A DNA stretch of 16,693 bases, taken from positions 1 to 16,693 of the forward strand of contig AWNV01000064.1 of NCBI GenBank assembly GCA_000493965.1, read 5' to 3'. How positions within the stretch are numbered: position 1 is the first letter of the stretch; every line of letters starts with the position of its first letter. The notes beneath the pieces were generated by a model that ran no database searches, was not told the DNA's origin, and worked only from the letters and a program-made list of their open reading frames with translations. The stretch comes from Candidatus Aminicenans sakinawicola JGI OTU-1 (GTDB lineage Bacteria; Acidobacteriota; Aminicenantia; Aminicenantales; Aminicenantaceae). The position numbers were made by a program, and so were the translations under genes. Of this stretch, positions 1-6,907 are shown piece after piece.

Positions 1-954
1 TTAATAGAGCTTATATTAGCCTGGGCTTCGGCAATTTCGCCTTTTTTAGGCTGCCAGAAGAACAGGGGAATTGGAAATGACAGAGTGACATCCCACCATT
101 TTCCTTCTCCTACTATATGGTGTTTTGAGACCCCAAGTTCAAAGTCGGGCAAATAAGTCATAAAAGCCTGTTTTTTTTTGCAGGTTCCCTTTTTCCAACG
201 AAAAGCTGATTTTTTTCATTTCTGGGCGAAAGGACAATGCTCTTTTTGTAAATTCTTCCAAGTCAAGATTTATAGCAGGCCTTTTCAGTTCGCCCTGGAT
301 TTCAAGTGGAGAGTATTTTTTTCTGGCCAGAAGAAAGTTTAAATAGGCTTTTGCCAACTTGACCTCATTGGATGCTTTTTTCACTTCATTGGAAGCTTTT
401 GATGCTTCAACCGAGGCCCTTAAAACCTCTACTTTTGCCACATCCCCAGCATCAAATTTCAACTTGGCTTTTTTTTGAAAATCACTACTGAGTTCCAGAT
501 CCTGCTGGGCATATTTTAGTTTTTCCTGATTAAGAAGAAGGCTGTAAAAAGCATTTTTTACTTGCAAAGTAATATCGAGTTTCAGGAGATTCAGGTCTGC
601 CATAATTTCATTAGATTCGCGTGTGGCGATTTTTCCCCTTAGGGATCTCTTCCCTGGGAACTCAACCGATTGGCTTAAGCCAAAATAGGATTCACCGCTG
701 TCCTTGAAATCTAAGAATTTCGTCTGTAAGTCAGAATCATAATTTATAGATGGTTGTGGAAAAGCTTTTGCCTGGCTGACGCGCGCCAGAGATGCCCGGT
801 ACTGATGCATTGAGGATAGCACTAAAGGGTTTTTGAGTATTGCAATCGATATGCATTGATCCAGGGTTAATGCACTATTTTCTGACTGTTGTCCTAATAA
901 AGAAATCGAAAAGCACAGGAATGTTAAGGACAGAATAAGTTGTTTTCTTCTCAT
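1..954 (-). pseudogene. TolC-family outer-membrane efflux protein (CzcC/CusC-like), frameshifted, 3' end outside window
   Basis: The encoded protein would be the outer-membrane duct of a tripartite RND efflux system. Residues 1-22 form a signal peptide. Residues 30-250 show the heptad-like, Ala/Lys/Leu-rich helices of the TolC fold, and 'SVEFPGKRSLRG' resembles the CzcC/CusC signature. The start is firm: ATG at 954 follows GAGGAGG at good spacing. The frame ends early at 139 after 271 residues. In the next frame, from 170 down to base 1, the sequence continues as good TolC protein (QAFMTYLPDFELGVS, then WWDVTLSFPIPLFFWQPKKG), open to the window edge. The break lies at a run of nine T on the plus strand (A9 in the mRNA) at 171-179; eight A would restore one frame. 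It may be a mutation, an assembly error, phase variation or polymerase slippage. It lies 66-67 bases after the CPAC gene, probably in the riboswitch-led btuB transcript. Family is sure; functional state is not. Confidence 0.85.
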
Positions 955-1020
955 CGTATAACCTCCTCATGGTTATTACATTATACATAAAATGGGTAGA
1001 TTATGATTGGAAGGAACAAT

Positions 1021-1311
1021 CTAAATCTTTGGTGGAGAACGTGATGTAGGATCTATAACAAATAGCTGATAATATAGAGAGATCTCAACTGTTTTCAGCA
1101 TCTCCATGAAAGGAAGCTGGGGAAGGTAGAAAAAGTTTATATTATTTGTAGTAAAAGTTGAATTCAGAAAGTGGCATGCGGGGCAGTCATCATCCCCTAT
1201 GAGAGTTGTTTCTGTGTGGAAAAAATTTATAAACAGAGTTAAAAGCAGGAAAATAAACAGGAAGCTCACATTAAATATTTTCTTGCTTTTTCCTAGCCTC
1301 ATTATATTCAT
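1021..1311 (-). CDS. Small membrane protein with CPAC metal-ligand-like motif (DUF2946-like)
   Basis: This encodes about 96 residues of unknown function. From the ATG at 1311, residues 10-30 form one hydrophobic helix. Next comes His32, then a short acidic stretch leading to Cys43-Pro-Ala-Cys46-His47, and the C terminus ends in SRSPP. One helix, a Cys-x-x-Cys-His group and a C-terminal Arg-x-Pro-Pro element recall small proteins (DUF2946-like) found beside TonB-dependent receptors and RND metal efflux genes; this link is by resemblance only. The start is uncertain: TTG at 1350, ATG at 1311 and ATG at 1302 share the frame and none has a clear ribosome site. The gene begins within about 45 bases of the btuB stop, so it is probably cotranscribed and translationally coupled. 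A role in metal sensing or handling at the inner membrane is inference. Confidence 0.65.
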   Translation of the reverse strand: MNIMRLGKSKKIFNVSFLFIFLLLTLFINFFHTETTLIGDDDCPACHFLNSTFTTNNINFFYLPQLPFMEMLKTVEISLYYQLFVIDPTSRSPPKI

Positions 1312-1354
1312 ATTGCTATAAAAACTACAAAAAAACAATAAAAAGGTCAACCCA

Positions 1355-3313
1355 CTAATGTAAATTAAAGCCTAAGTAAATTGAAAACCCAGGTGTTCCG
1401 TAGCCCTTGATCATCTCGTATTTCTCATTAAGAATATTATCGAGCCGTAAGAAAATTTGATAATTTTTAATTAACTCATAGGAAAGCACAGCATTAATCA
1501 GAGTAAATCCGGGCATTGTGACCCGTGAGGAAGGCCATGTTGAAAAGTCAAGGTCTTCTCTTTCTCCAGTGTAGATTATTGAAAGGTGGATGCTAGTTTT
1601 TTCTATGAAATTTAGATTCAAGCTGGCTGAAAATTTATCCTTGGGTCGTCTTAATAGATATGCGTCTGAGTTATTGTCTTTAGCCTCTGTCCTGTTATAA
1701 CTCATATTGAGATATAAACCTTCCCAAGGTCGGGCTCTGACAAATAATTCTGTCCCCTTAGATTCTGCTTTACCAATGTTTGTGTATCCTTGGAAAAAGT
1801 CAAACTGGATGAGGTTTTTGTAGATATTACAAAAGTATGCAGCACCGAGTAGGAATGTATTCCCCATTAATTGCTGTTCTATGCCGACATCCCAGCCTTT
1901 GCATGTCTCTGGATTCAGGTCTTTATTTCCGATAGGCCCCCAATACATCTTTGGCGCATATAGTTGGTAGAGAGAAGGGGATTTAAATCCAGTTCCGAAG
2001 GTCATTTTGAGCCTTGTCCCGGTTTTTTTGACAAGGTAGGCAGGCGCCAGACGGAAAGTCATAGATTTCCCAAACTGGCTGTGGTTGTCAAGACGAATAC
2101 CTACGGTTGCAAAAAACTGCCTGGCAGCTTTGATTTGATCTTGAATATATATGCCTGTAGTGTGTGCTTTTTTGAGCGGAAAAATGTTTGAAGATGGTCC
2201 CAATAATCCATCAGAAAAATACTCTGATTCACCCTGTTCTTGCTGATGCTCAATCCCAAGAGTCAATATGTTCGTTTCATGAAGAAAGAGATTATTTTGC
2301 CAGTCCAATTTAAGGAATTTGCTTTTATATTGGCTGTTATCAAGATCAAAGGGATGAAGTTCGTCAGTGGGGTTATTATATTGACGTTTATAATCGACCA
2401 GTGAAAGCCCTAATTTCTGTTCCCACCTGTTTTTTATCAGAAGAGTACGTATCTGACATTTAAGAAATATGGCATTGTAAGTCTGAGTATTATTCGAGTC
2501 ATCTCCGTATGCTCCCCCGAAATTGTCGATATCGGTTTGCGTATTGATGGTCCGTATGATCAAGTCAAAATTGAGGTTATCCAGGGGATTGTATCCAACT
2601 CTACCCGAGAGTGTAAAGTTGCTGTAGCCATCTTTTTCTTCGTTTCCTTCATAGGAAATGCTTGCAGCTGAGAAGCCTGAGTTTTGGAGATACGAGGCAC
2701 CCAGAGAATAATGGATTTTTTCTGTGCTTCCGCTGATTGCTGTACTCCCTGAATAAGTCTCATATGAGCCGGCCATTCCAGTGATATTTACACTAAGTTT
2801 TCCATTCCCTTCTTTTGTGATTATATTGATAATACCACCAATAGCATCGGAGCCGTAGAGAGTGCTCTGGGGCCCGCCGAGAATTTCGATGCGTTCTATT
2901 GCCTCCAGAGAAAGATGGGAAAGGTCACATGATCGAGATGGGGACATGGGATCATTGATCTCGACCCCATCCAACATCACAAGAGTATGTTCTGAATTTG
3001 CCCCCCTGAGAAATACAGAAGCTGCTCCTCCAGATGAGCCATTTTGAACAACAGTCACTCCTGAGATTTCTTGTAGGACTTCAATTACAGTGTTTTTCTT
3101 TAACCTCTTCAGTTCCTCTCTTGTAATTACCGTCACAGAGCTTGCAATTTCTATGGCCGGAGTCTCGAGGCGAGTCGCAGTGACAACAATTTCATGTTGT
3201 AGAGAAACAGTCTTGGATTTTTGTTTTTCCTCTATTTCCTGGCTTTCCTGGGAATAAACGTTAAAGGAAAGCGCTGCAGCGGCAAGGGAAAAGCATAATA
3301 TTTTTTTCACCAT
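1355..3313 (-). CDS. btuB: TonB-dependent outer-membrane receptor, probable vitamin B12 transporter BtuB
   Basis: This outer-membrane beta-barrel imports a ligand using TonB energy; the riboswitch upstream points to cobalamin. It has 652 residues from the ATG at 3313, a usual BtuB/FepA-like length. That start is preferred because GGAGG (3322-3326) lies 8 bases upstream; an in-frame TTG at 3328 overlaps this site. Residues 1-21 form a signal peptide. A TonB box-like stretch (EIVVTATR) follows, then the plug domain with VFLRGANSEHTLVMLDGV and IERIEILGGPQSTLYGSDAIGG. The barrel runs to the C terminus (GFSIYLGFNLH), with a typical 'ILNEKYE' segment near the end. The small CPAC protein and TolC-like gene follow on the same strand; the btuFCD-like genes lie upstream. 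Expression should fall when cobalamin is plentiful, by riboswitch-driven termination. A metal chelate or other corrinoid as substrate is possible. Confidence 0.9.
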   Translation of the reverse strand: MVKKILCFSLAAAALSFNVYSQESQEIEEKQKSKTVSLQHEIVVTATRLETPAIEIASSVTVITREELKRLKKNTVIEVLQEISGVTVVQNGSSGGAASVFLRGANSEHTLVMLDGVEINDPMSPSRSCDLSHLSLEAIERIEILGGPQSTLYGSDAIGGIINIITKEGNGKLSVNITGMAGSYETYSGSTAISGSTEKIHYSLGASYLQNSGFSAASISYEGNEEKDGYSNFTLSGRVGYNPLDNLNFDLIIRTINTQTDIDNFGGAYGDDSNNTQTYNAIFLKCQIRTLLIKNRWEQKLGLSLVDYKRQYNNPTDELHPFDLDNSQYKSKFLKLDWQNNLFLHETNILTLGIEHQQEQGESEYFSDGLLGPSSNIFPLKKAHTTGIYIQDQIKAARQFFATVGIRLDNHSQFGKSMTFRLAPAYLVKKTGTRLKMTFGTGFKSPSLYQLYAPKMYWGPIGNKDLNPETCKGWDVGIEQQLMGNTFLLGAAYFCNIYKNLIQFDFFQGYTNIGKAESKGTELFVRARPWEGLYLNMSYNRTEAKDNNSDAYLLRRPKDKFSASLNLNFIEKTSIHLSIIYTGEREDLDFSTWPSSRVTMPGFTLINAVLSYELIKNYQIFLRLDNILNEKYEMIKGYGTPGFSIYLGFNLH

Positions 3314-3385
3314 GGCTAAAACCTCCAAACATATTTCCCCCGCCGTATATCGTTAGGCTCTAAAGACTAGCGTTTATTTTTGTGC

Positions 3386-3400
3386 ATTCTCCAGGAGAAT
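3386..3400. repeat. 15-bp perfect inverted repeat in the btuB leader
   Basis: ATTCTCC-A-GGAGAAT is a perfect palindrome with 7-base arms and a single central base. It sits between the riboswitch terminator and the btuB start. In RNA the one-base centre would not allow a closed loop without opening pairs, so a protein-binding site or chance are both possible. Confidence 0.3.
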
Positions 3401-3405
3401 TAAGC

Positions 3406-3442
3406 AAAAAAAAACCACCCTGCCTTCCTCCCGAAGGCGGGT
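3406..3442 (-). terminator. Rho-independent terminator, expression platform of the cobalamin riboswitch
   Basis: On the minus strand ACCC-GCCTTC pairs with GAAGGC-(A)-GGGT around the loop GGGAG (3417-3442), followed by nine T (3406-3414). The 3' arm contains AGGAAGG, which is perfectly complementary to CCTTCCT in the B12-box side of the aptamer (3455-3461). The aptamer strand can therefore act as antiterminator when no cobalamin is bound. With ligand bound this strand is held in the aptamer and the terminator forms. Confidence 0.85.
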
Positions 3443-3448
3443 CATATT

Positions 3449-3600
3449 GGCTTAAGGAAGGTTTCCTGACTTTCGGATCACTCTCATTCCGAGCCTTCCC
3501 ATTCTTTCTGCAAAGAACAGTGGCGCAATCCGGAATTCGTCACCGATTACAGTAGCGGGGGCTGTGTCCGCTTTTAACGGACTTCCCTGCCCTTTAAACC
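3449..3600 (-). ncRNA. Cobalamin (adenosylcobalamin-type) riboswitch aptamer
   Basis: Read on the minus strand, the conserved elements occur in order. A GGGAA box is followed by the GTCCG/CGGAC hairpin, then the hallmark core ACAGCCCCCGCTACTGTAA. Next come GCCACTG and GGGAAGG, then GAGTGATCCGAAAGTCAGG leading into the B12 box GTCAGGAAACCTTCC (about 3456-3470). The closing P1 stem can be drawn between GGTTTAAAG (3592-3600) and CTTAAGCC (3449-3456). It lies about 135 bases upstream of btuB with a terminator in between, so it is a transcriptional OFF switch. The class is recognised from conserved sequence, not from a covariance search. Confidence 0.95.
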
Positions 3601-3605
3601 TTGAG

Positions 3606-3634
3606 TTTATATTGTCAAAGAAATTTTATGTTCG
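3606..3634 (-). promoter_or_regulatory. Probable promoter of the riboswitch-btuB transcript
   Basis: TATAAA (3606-3611, minus) is a 5/6 match to the -10 box and would start transcription near 3599, exactly at the 5' edge of the aptamer. The matching -35 position holds only the weak CGAACA (3629-3634). A TTGACA at 3613-3618 is too close to serve with this -10 box. Confidence 0.45.
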
Positions 3635-3640
3635 CACTCT

Positions 3641-3658
3641 GCTTGACACTTGTCAAGC
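3641..3658. promoter_or_regulatory. 18-bp perfect inverted repeat upstream of the btuB promoter
   Basis: GCTTGACA-CT-TGTCAAGC has 8-base perfect arms and a 2-base centre. The centre lies about 50 bases upstream of the expected transcript start. A further TTGACA half-site lies at 3613-3618 in the same orientation as one arm. This geometry suits a dimeric transcription factor; the arm also contains a consensus -35 hexamer, so a promoter element is the alternative. Confidence 0.4.
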
Positions 3659-3841
3659 TGTTTATTTACTAAAGCTCCTCCAATTAATTCTCATCTCTTG
3701 CTTTGGGAAGAAAAACTTGCCTACTGTTTTCTTTGACTGCCTACTGCAGACTTGGATCAGGTCAGCTGCTTCTAAAAAACGCAGATTTTGCCCCAGCGAG
3801 TCAAATTCGGCTCACTTTCCGGCTGCGCCCTTCTCAGATTT

Positions 3842-4831
3842 TCAACGCCACTTTCGGGATACCAGAAGGTGAATAAAAAGCGGGCCTCCTACAATCGCTG
3901 TAATGATTCCTACAGGCAGTTCAGTAGGTGCCATGACTGTTCTTGCAATGGAATCGCATACTACTAAGGCTGTTCCGCCGAGAAAAAAGGAACAAGGCAA
4001 GACTATACGCTGGTCAAAACCACTGAGCCGCCGCACAGCGTGCGGAATGATCAATCCAACAAAGGCTATGGGGCCTACTAGAGAAACCACTGCTGCAGTG
4101 GCAAGCCCTCCTCCAATAAAAACATTTCTTTGGACAGTCTTTACAGCAACACCATGGCCAAGGGCCATTTCTTCACCAAGGGCAATGTGGTTAAGGTCAT
4201 TTGCATGGAAGATCAGAAGCCCCAACCCAGGGAAAATCAGAGGACAAAGAGGAACAAAGTCTCCATAACCTACAATATCGATGCCTCCCATCATCCATCT
4301 CTGAAAAACTACTAACGCCTGGGGGTTTGCAAGGTAAGTGATGAGCAGAATTATTCCGCTGCAGATGATGCTTATAGTAACGCCTGCAAGGAGCAGTGTA
4401 TATACAGACATTCCTTGTGGGCGTCTTGCCAGGGCAAATATCAAATATAAAGCCAATGCAGCCCCTATAACCGCAAAGATTTGGACTGAACTAAGTGGCC
4501 CCCAAACTATCCATAAAGAAGGCATGGAAATCGCAAGAAACGCCCCCAGGGAAGAACCCCCGCTGATACCAAGCGTGAAAGGTTCAACCAGCGGGTTGCG
4601 AAAAAGGACCTGAAATGATGCTCCCACAACCGAAAGTGCACCACCAGCCAGTAAAGCCAAGAGAACTCTGGGTATACGCTGAAACCAAAATATGTCCCCC
4701 TCTGGATTGTGATTGCCCTCTATAAACCCCAGCACATTAGAAGGATGAATCGATTCGGGCCCTATCCACGGCGTAATAATTGCCACAGAAATGAATAGCA
4801 AAACATAGAGGGTTATTCTTTTCCCTTTCAC
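3842..4831 (-). CDS. btuC: FecCD-family ABC transporter permease, probable cobalamin permease (BtuC-type)
   Basis: This is the inner-membrane permease subunit that passes the ligand from the binding protein to the cytoplasm. Its 329 residues are near the usual BtuC/FhuB-domain length, with about ten hydrophobic segments. Family marks include RIPRVLLALLAGGALSVVGA near residues 53-72 and the following FQVLFRNPLVEPFTLGISGGSSLGA. Near residues 250-270 stands GPIAFVGLIIPHAVRRLSG, the segment that contacts the ATPase. The start is GTG at 4831, overlapping the ATPase stop as GTGA, with AAGGAA just upstream. It ends the btuF-btuD-btuC run; about 240 bases separate it from the btuB riboswitch. Iron-siderophore permeases belong to the same family, so cobalamin is inferred from the btuB riboswitch next door. 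Confidence 0.88.
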   Translation of the reverse strand: MKGKRITLYVLLFISVAIITPWIGPESIHPSNVLGFIEGNHNPEGDIFWFQRIPRVLLALLAGGALSVVGASFQVLFRNPLVEPFTLGISGGSSLGAFLAISMPSLWIVWGPLSSVQIFAVIGAALALYLIFALARRPQGMSVYTLLLAGVTISIICSGIILLITYLANPQALVVFQRWMMGGIDIVGYGDFVPLCPLIFPGLGLLIFHANDLNHIALGEEMALGHGVAVKTVQRNVFIGGGLATAAVVSLVGPIAFVGLIIPHAVRRLSGFDQRIVLPCSFFLGGTALVVCDSIARTVMAPTELPVGIITAIVGGPLFIHLLVSRKWR

Positions 4832-5628
4832 TTTATTTCCTTGGCTAAAACGCGGGGTAATATCATTGGACGATCGGTTTCAGGATGACGCCCTGTCAGT
4901 ATTACTTCCCCGTATACGAGACGCATGGTCTCTTCAGTTAGAACTTGACCAGGAGTACCCATGGCAATACACCGGCCTTGCTCCAAAAACATAAGGCGGT
5001 CACTGAAGAGAGATGCAAAGTTAAGATCGTGAGTCACTACAGCAATACCCATACCGTCATTTGCCAGGCTTTGAAGCAGCCTGAAAAATTGAACCTGACG
5101 GTGAATATCAAGCGCGCTTGTAGGTTCATCCAGGAGCAGGACTCTTGGCTGCTGTGCGAGTACGGAAGCAAGAAAAGCACGCTTCCGCTCCCCCCCTGAT
5201 AAACACGATAGGTGGCGTTTGCTCATGGTGTCCATTTCTGTGACCTTAAGACTGTGCTTGACTGAATTAAGGTCAGATTGGACAAGGGAACCAAATGCTT
5301 TTGTGTGAGGATAACGTCCCATGCGAACGATTTCTTCTACAGAATAGTCATATTCACTTGTCAGTTCTTGGGGCAGGTAGCCAATCTGCCTTGCTATAGA
5401 CCGACGGTCCAATTTACGAAGTTCCTTGTGCCCCAAGAGAACTGTTCCCTGAAGAGGTGACAACACTCCTGCAGCAATGCGAAGCAGAGTGCTCTTTCCA
5501 GAGCCGTTAGGTCCAATTATACCCAGAACTTCACTTGGAGAGATGTTGAGCCGCTCAAGATTAAGTTCCCATGCAGAACCAGGGAAGCAATGATGGATGT
5601 TTTTGAGTTCTATTATTGCACTATTCAT
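4828..5628 (-). CDS. btuD: ABC transporter ATPase, BtuD/FecE type
   Basis: This cytoplasmic ATPase powers uptake through the adjacent FecCD-type permease. It has 266 residues, with Walker A GPNGSGKST at 39-47, Q-loop Gln87 in GYLPQ, signature LSGGE at 143-147, Walker B VLLLDEPT at 163-170 and switch His200 in VTHDLNF. All catalytic elements are present. Its ATG at 5628 overlaps the end of the binding-protein gene by 8 bases, with GAGG in that gene as ribosome site, and its stop overlaps the permease start by 4. Such overlaps suggest translational coupling and fixed stoichiometry. Siderophore or haem uptake is possible on family grounds alone; cobalamin follows from location. Confidence 0.9.
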   Translation of the reverse strand: MNSAIIELKNIHHCFPGSAWELNLERLNISPSEVLGIIGPNGSGKSTLLRIAAGVLSPLQGTVLLGHKELRKLDRRSIARQIGYLPQELTSEYDYSVEEIVRMGRYPHTKAFGSLVQSDLNSVKHSLKVTEMDTMSKRHLSCLSGGERKRAFLASVLAQQPRVLLLDEPTSALDIHRQVQFFRLLQSLANDGMGIAVVTHDLNFASLFSDRLMFLEQGRCIAMGTPGQVLTEETMRLVYGEVILTGRHPETDRPMILPRVLAKEIK

Positions 5629-6556
5629 TCAATGCCTCTGGATGAATAATCGCAGCAAATCGCAGTGCGGTTTGAGCAATGCGGATGCCTGGAATTTGAA
5701 TAAAATCGTCTGACAGGAAATAGATATGATTCGTCCGAACAGCAGGAAGAGATGGAAGTCGCTTCCAGTCGTTTTTGAGCAACTTGAGTTTTTCTTCGGA
5801 TAAATCTTTGGGGCAAACTTCGATTATTACGTCAGGTTGGCGTTTCAGGAGAGATTCTTTGGATATCTGGGGATAAAGTCCTGCTGCATCTGAAAAAATG
5901 TTTTTTCCGCCTGCAATTTCAATCAGTTCATGAAGAAAAGTCCCCGGGCCTGTTGTCATAAGGCCGGTCAAATCTCCTGGCGTATGGCCCAGGCACAGAA
6001 ATATCTTCCTAGCCGGACGTTCAGCAGTCCTGGACTGTATGGATGCTAGATCGTCTCTCATTGTTTTTACCAGTTGAACCGCCAGTTCTTCCACATTTAG
6101 TTCTCTACCAAGTAGAATAATAGCATCAGGGATATCCCTGAGCCTGTCGATTCTTATTGAAATGAAGCGAATGCCCAACTCACGGCAGAGCTTGGCTACA
6201 GATTCATGTTTACCCTGGGTTATTAAGAGATCTGGCTTGAGTTTTATAATCCGCTCCCTGTTTGGATTTATCAACCCTCCAATTTTCGCTTTCTCTTTAA
6301 CTTCTGGAGGATAGGTGCTGAAATGGCTTACACCGACAACTCTATCCCCGCACCCAAGTGCAAATACAATCTCAGTAATTCCAGGAGAAACGCATATTAT
6401 TCGATTTGCTTTTTCAGTCGTTTTGCGCTGTTGTGCTGGCTTGGTGATTGTCTGCTGTGACTGGGATCGTCCATGTTCAAGAATTGAAAAGAAGAGGGAG
6501 AAAATAAGCCCTATACCAAAACATATTAATAACAAAAAAATTGTTTTTTTTTGCAT
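5621..6556 (-). CDS. btuF: Periplasmic substrate-binding protein, probable cobalamin-binding BtuF type
   Basis: This protein captures the ligand in the periplasm and delivers it to the BtuCD-like transporter. It has 311 residues from the ATG at 6556, or two more from the TTG at 6562; a possible ribosome site (AAAGGA) is rather far from both. An N-terminal hydrophobic segment (residues 5-25) has no convincing lipobox, so it may be a membrane anchor or an uncleaved signal. The BtuF/FecB-like fold is seen in RIICVSPGITEIVFALGCGDRVVGVS, KIGGLINPNRERIIKLKPDLLI, TTGPGTFLHELIEIAGGKNIF, and the final helix. Codons 2-5 contain an A9 run in the same context (TGCAAAAAAAAACA) as the run that breaks the TolC-like gene. 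The upstream promoter lies at 6614-6642; no riboswitch precedes this operon. Confidence 0.87.
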   Translation of the reverse strand: MQKKTIFLLLICFGIGLIFSLFFSILEHGRSQSQQTITKPAQQRKTTEKANRIICVSPGITEIVFALGCGDRVVGVSHFSTYPPEVKEKAKIGGLINPNRERIIKLKPDLLITQGKHESVAKLCRELGIRFISIRIDRLRDIPDAIILLGRELNVEELAVQLVKTMRDDLASIQSRTAERPARKIFLCLGHTPGDLTGLMTTGPGTFLHELIEIAGGKNIFSDAAGLYPQISKESLLKRQPDVIIEVCPKDLSEEKLKLLKNDWKRLPSLPAVRTNHIYFLSDDFIQIPGIRIAQTALRFAAIIHPEALNE

Positions 6557-6613
6557 ATTCAATGTTTTGGTTTTATTCCTTTATTTTGTTTTCGCAGAAG
6601 ATTTTTTTGAATG

Positions 6614-6642
6614 ATTATTACTTCAATATTTATTTTTGTCAA
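6614..6642 (-). promoter_or_regulatory. Sigma70-type promoter of the btuF-btuD-btuC operon
   Basis: On the minus strand TTGACA (6637-6642) and AATAAT (6614-6619, 5/6 to TATAAT) are separated by exactly 17 bases. Transcription would start near 6607, giving a leader of about 50 bases. That leader has no room for a cobalamin aptamer. Confidence 0.65.
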
Positions 6643-6675
6643 GAAAGCATAAAGCAGATGAATTATTCATAATAA

Positions 6676-6714
6676 TAAAAAGCTACCGATATCTAATGAG
6701 GAAATCGGTAGCTT
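6676..6714 (-). terminator. Rho-independent terminator with 11-bp perfect stem
   Basis: AAGCTACCGAT (6680-6690) and ATCGGTAGCTT (6704-6714) are perfect inverted repeats around a 13-base loop. On the minus strand the stem is followed by TTTTTATT, as in an intrinsic terminator. It lies directly upstream of the btuF promoter and would insulate it from transcripts of the gene at 7279-8061, although that gene ends 565 bases away. Confidence 0.65.
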
Positions 6715-6724
6715 AACATGGGAT

Positions 6725-6772
6725 GGATTAAAAGAATAGATAATCTATCTTAAATCCTCCGAAAAAAGGAGG
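6725..6772 (+). promoter_or_regulatory. Overlapping hairpins that can hide a Shine-Dalgarno sequence
   Basis: GGATT (6725-6729) can pair with AATCC (6753-6757) in an imperfect stem capped by ATAGAT-A-ATCTAT (6736-6748). CCTCC (6756-6760) can instead pair with GGAGG (6768-6772), the ribosome site of the small ORF at 6782. The two stems share bases 6756-6757 and exclude one another, as in a translational switch. A chance arrangement in AT-rich DNA is possible. Confidence 0.3.
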
Positions 6773-6781
6773 GATCTTTTC

Positions 6782-6907
6782 ATGCTAATGGTTTCAAGAC
6801 ATACTAAATCATCCATTTCATATATTAATACGTTGAAAACAGTGAAAAAGTTGCAAGAAACAATAGAAAAAATCTCAATTATTACCAATTTTCATGAAAA
6901 TCAATAA
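6782..6907 (+). CDS. Possible small protein of 41 residues, unknown
   Basis: An ATG at 6782 follows AAAAAAGGAGG with 9 bases of spacing, an excellent ribosome site, and opens a 41-codon frame ending in TAA at 6905-6907. The peptide starts MLMVSRHTKSSISYINTL and its second half (KTVKKLQETIEKIS) is a basic amphipathic helix. There is no signal peptide or Cys. No clear promoter was seen. It is divergent from the btuF operon. The strong ribosome site argues for translation; the short length and AT-rich setting argue for chance. Confidence 0.3.
   Translation: MLMVSRHTKSSISYINTLKTVKKLQETIEKISIITNFHENQ

Noticed and set aside
3564..3872. Plus-strand open frame of 102 codons
   Set aside because: It overlaps the 5' part of the cobalamin riboswitch and the end of the permease gene on the other strand, and its peptide has no recognisable pattern.
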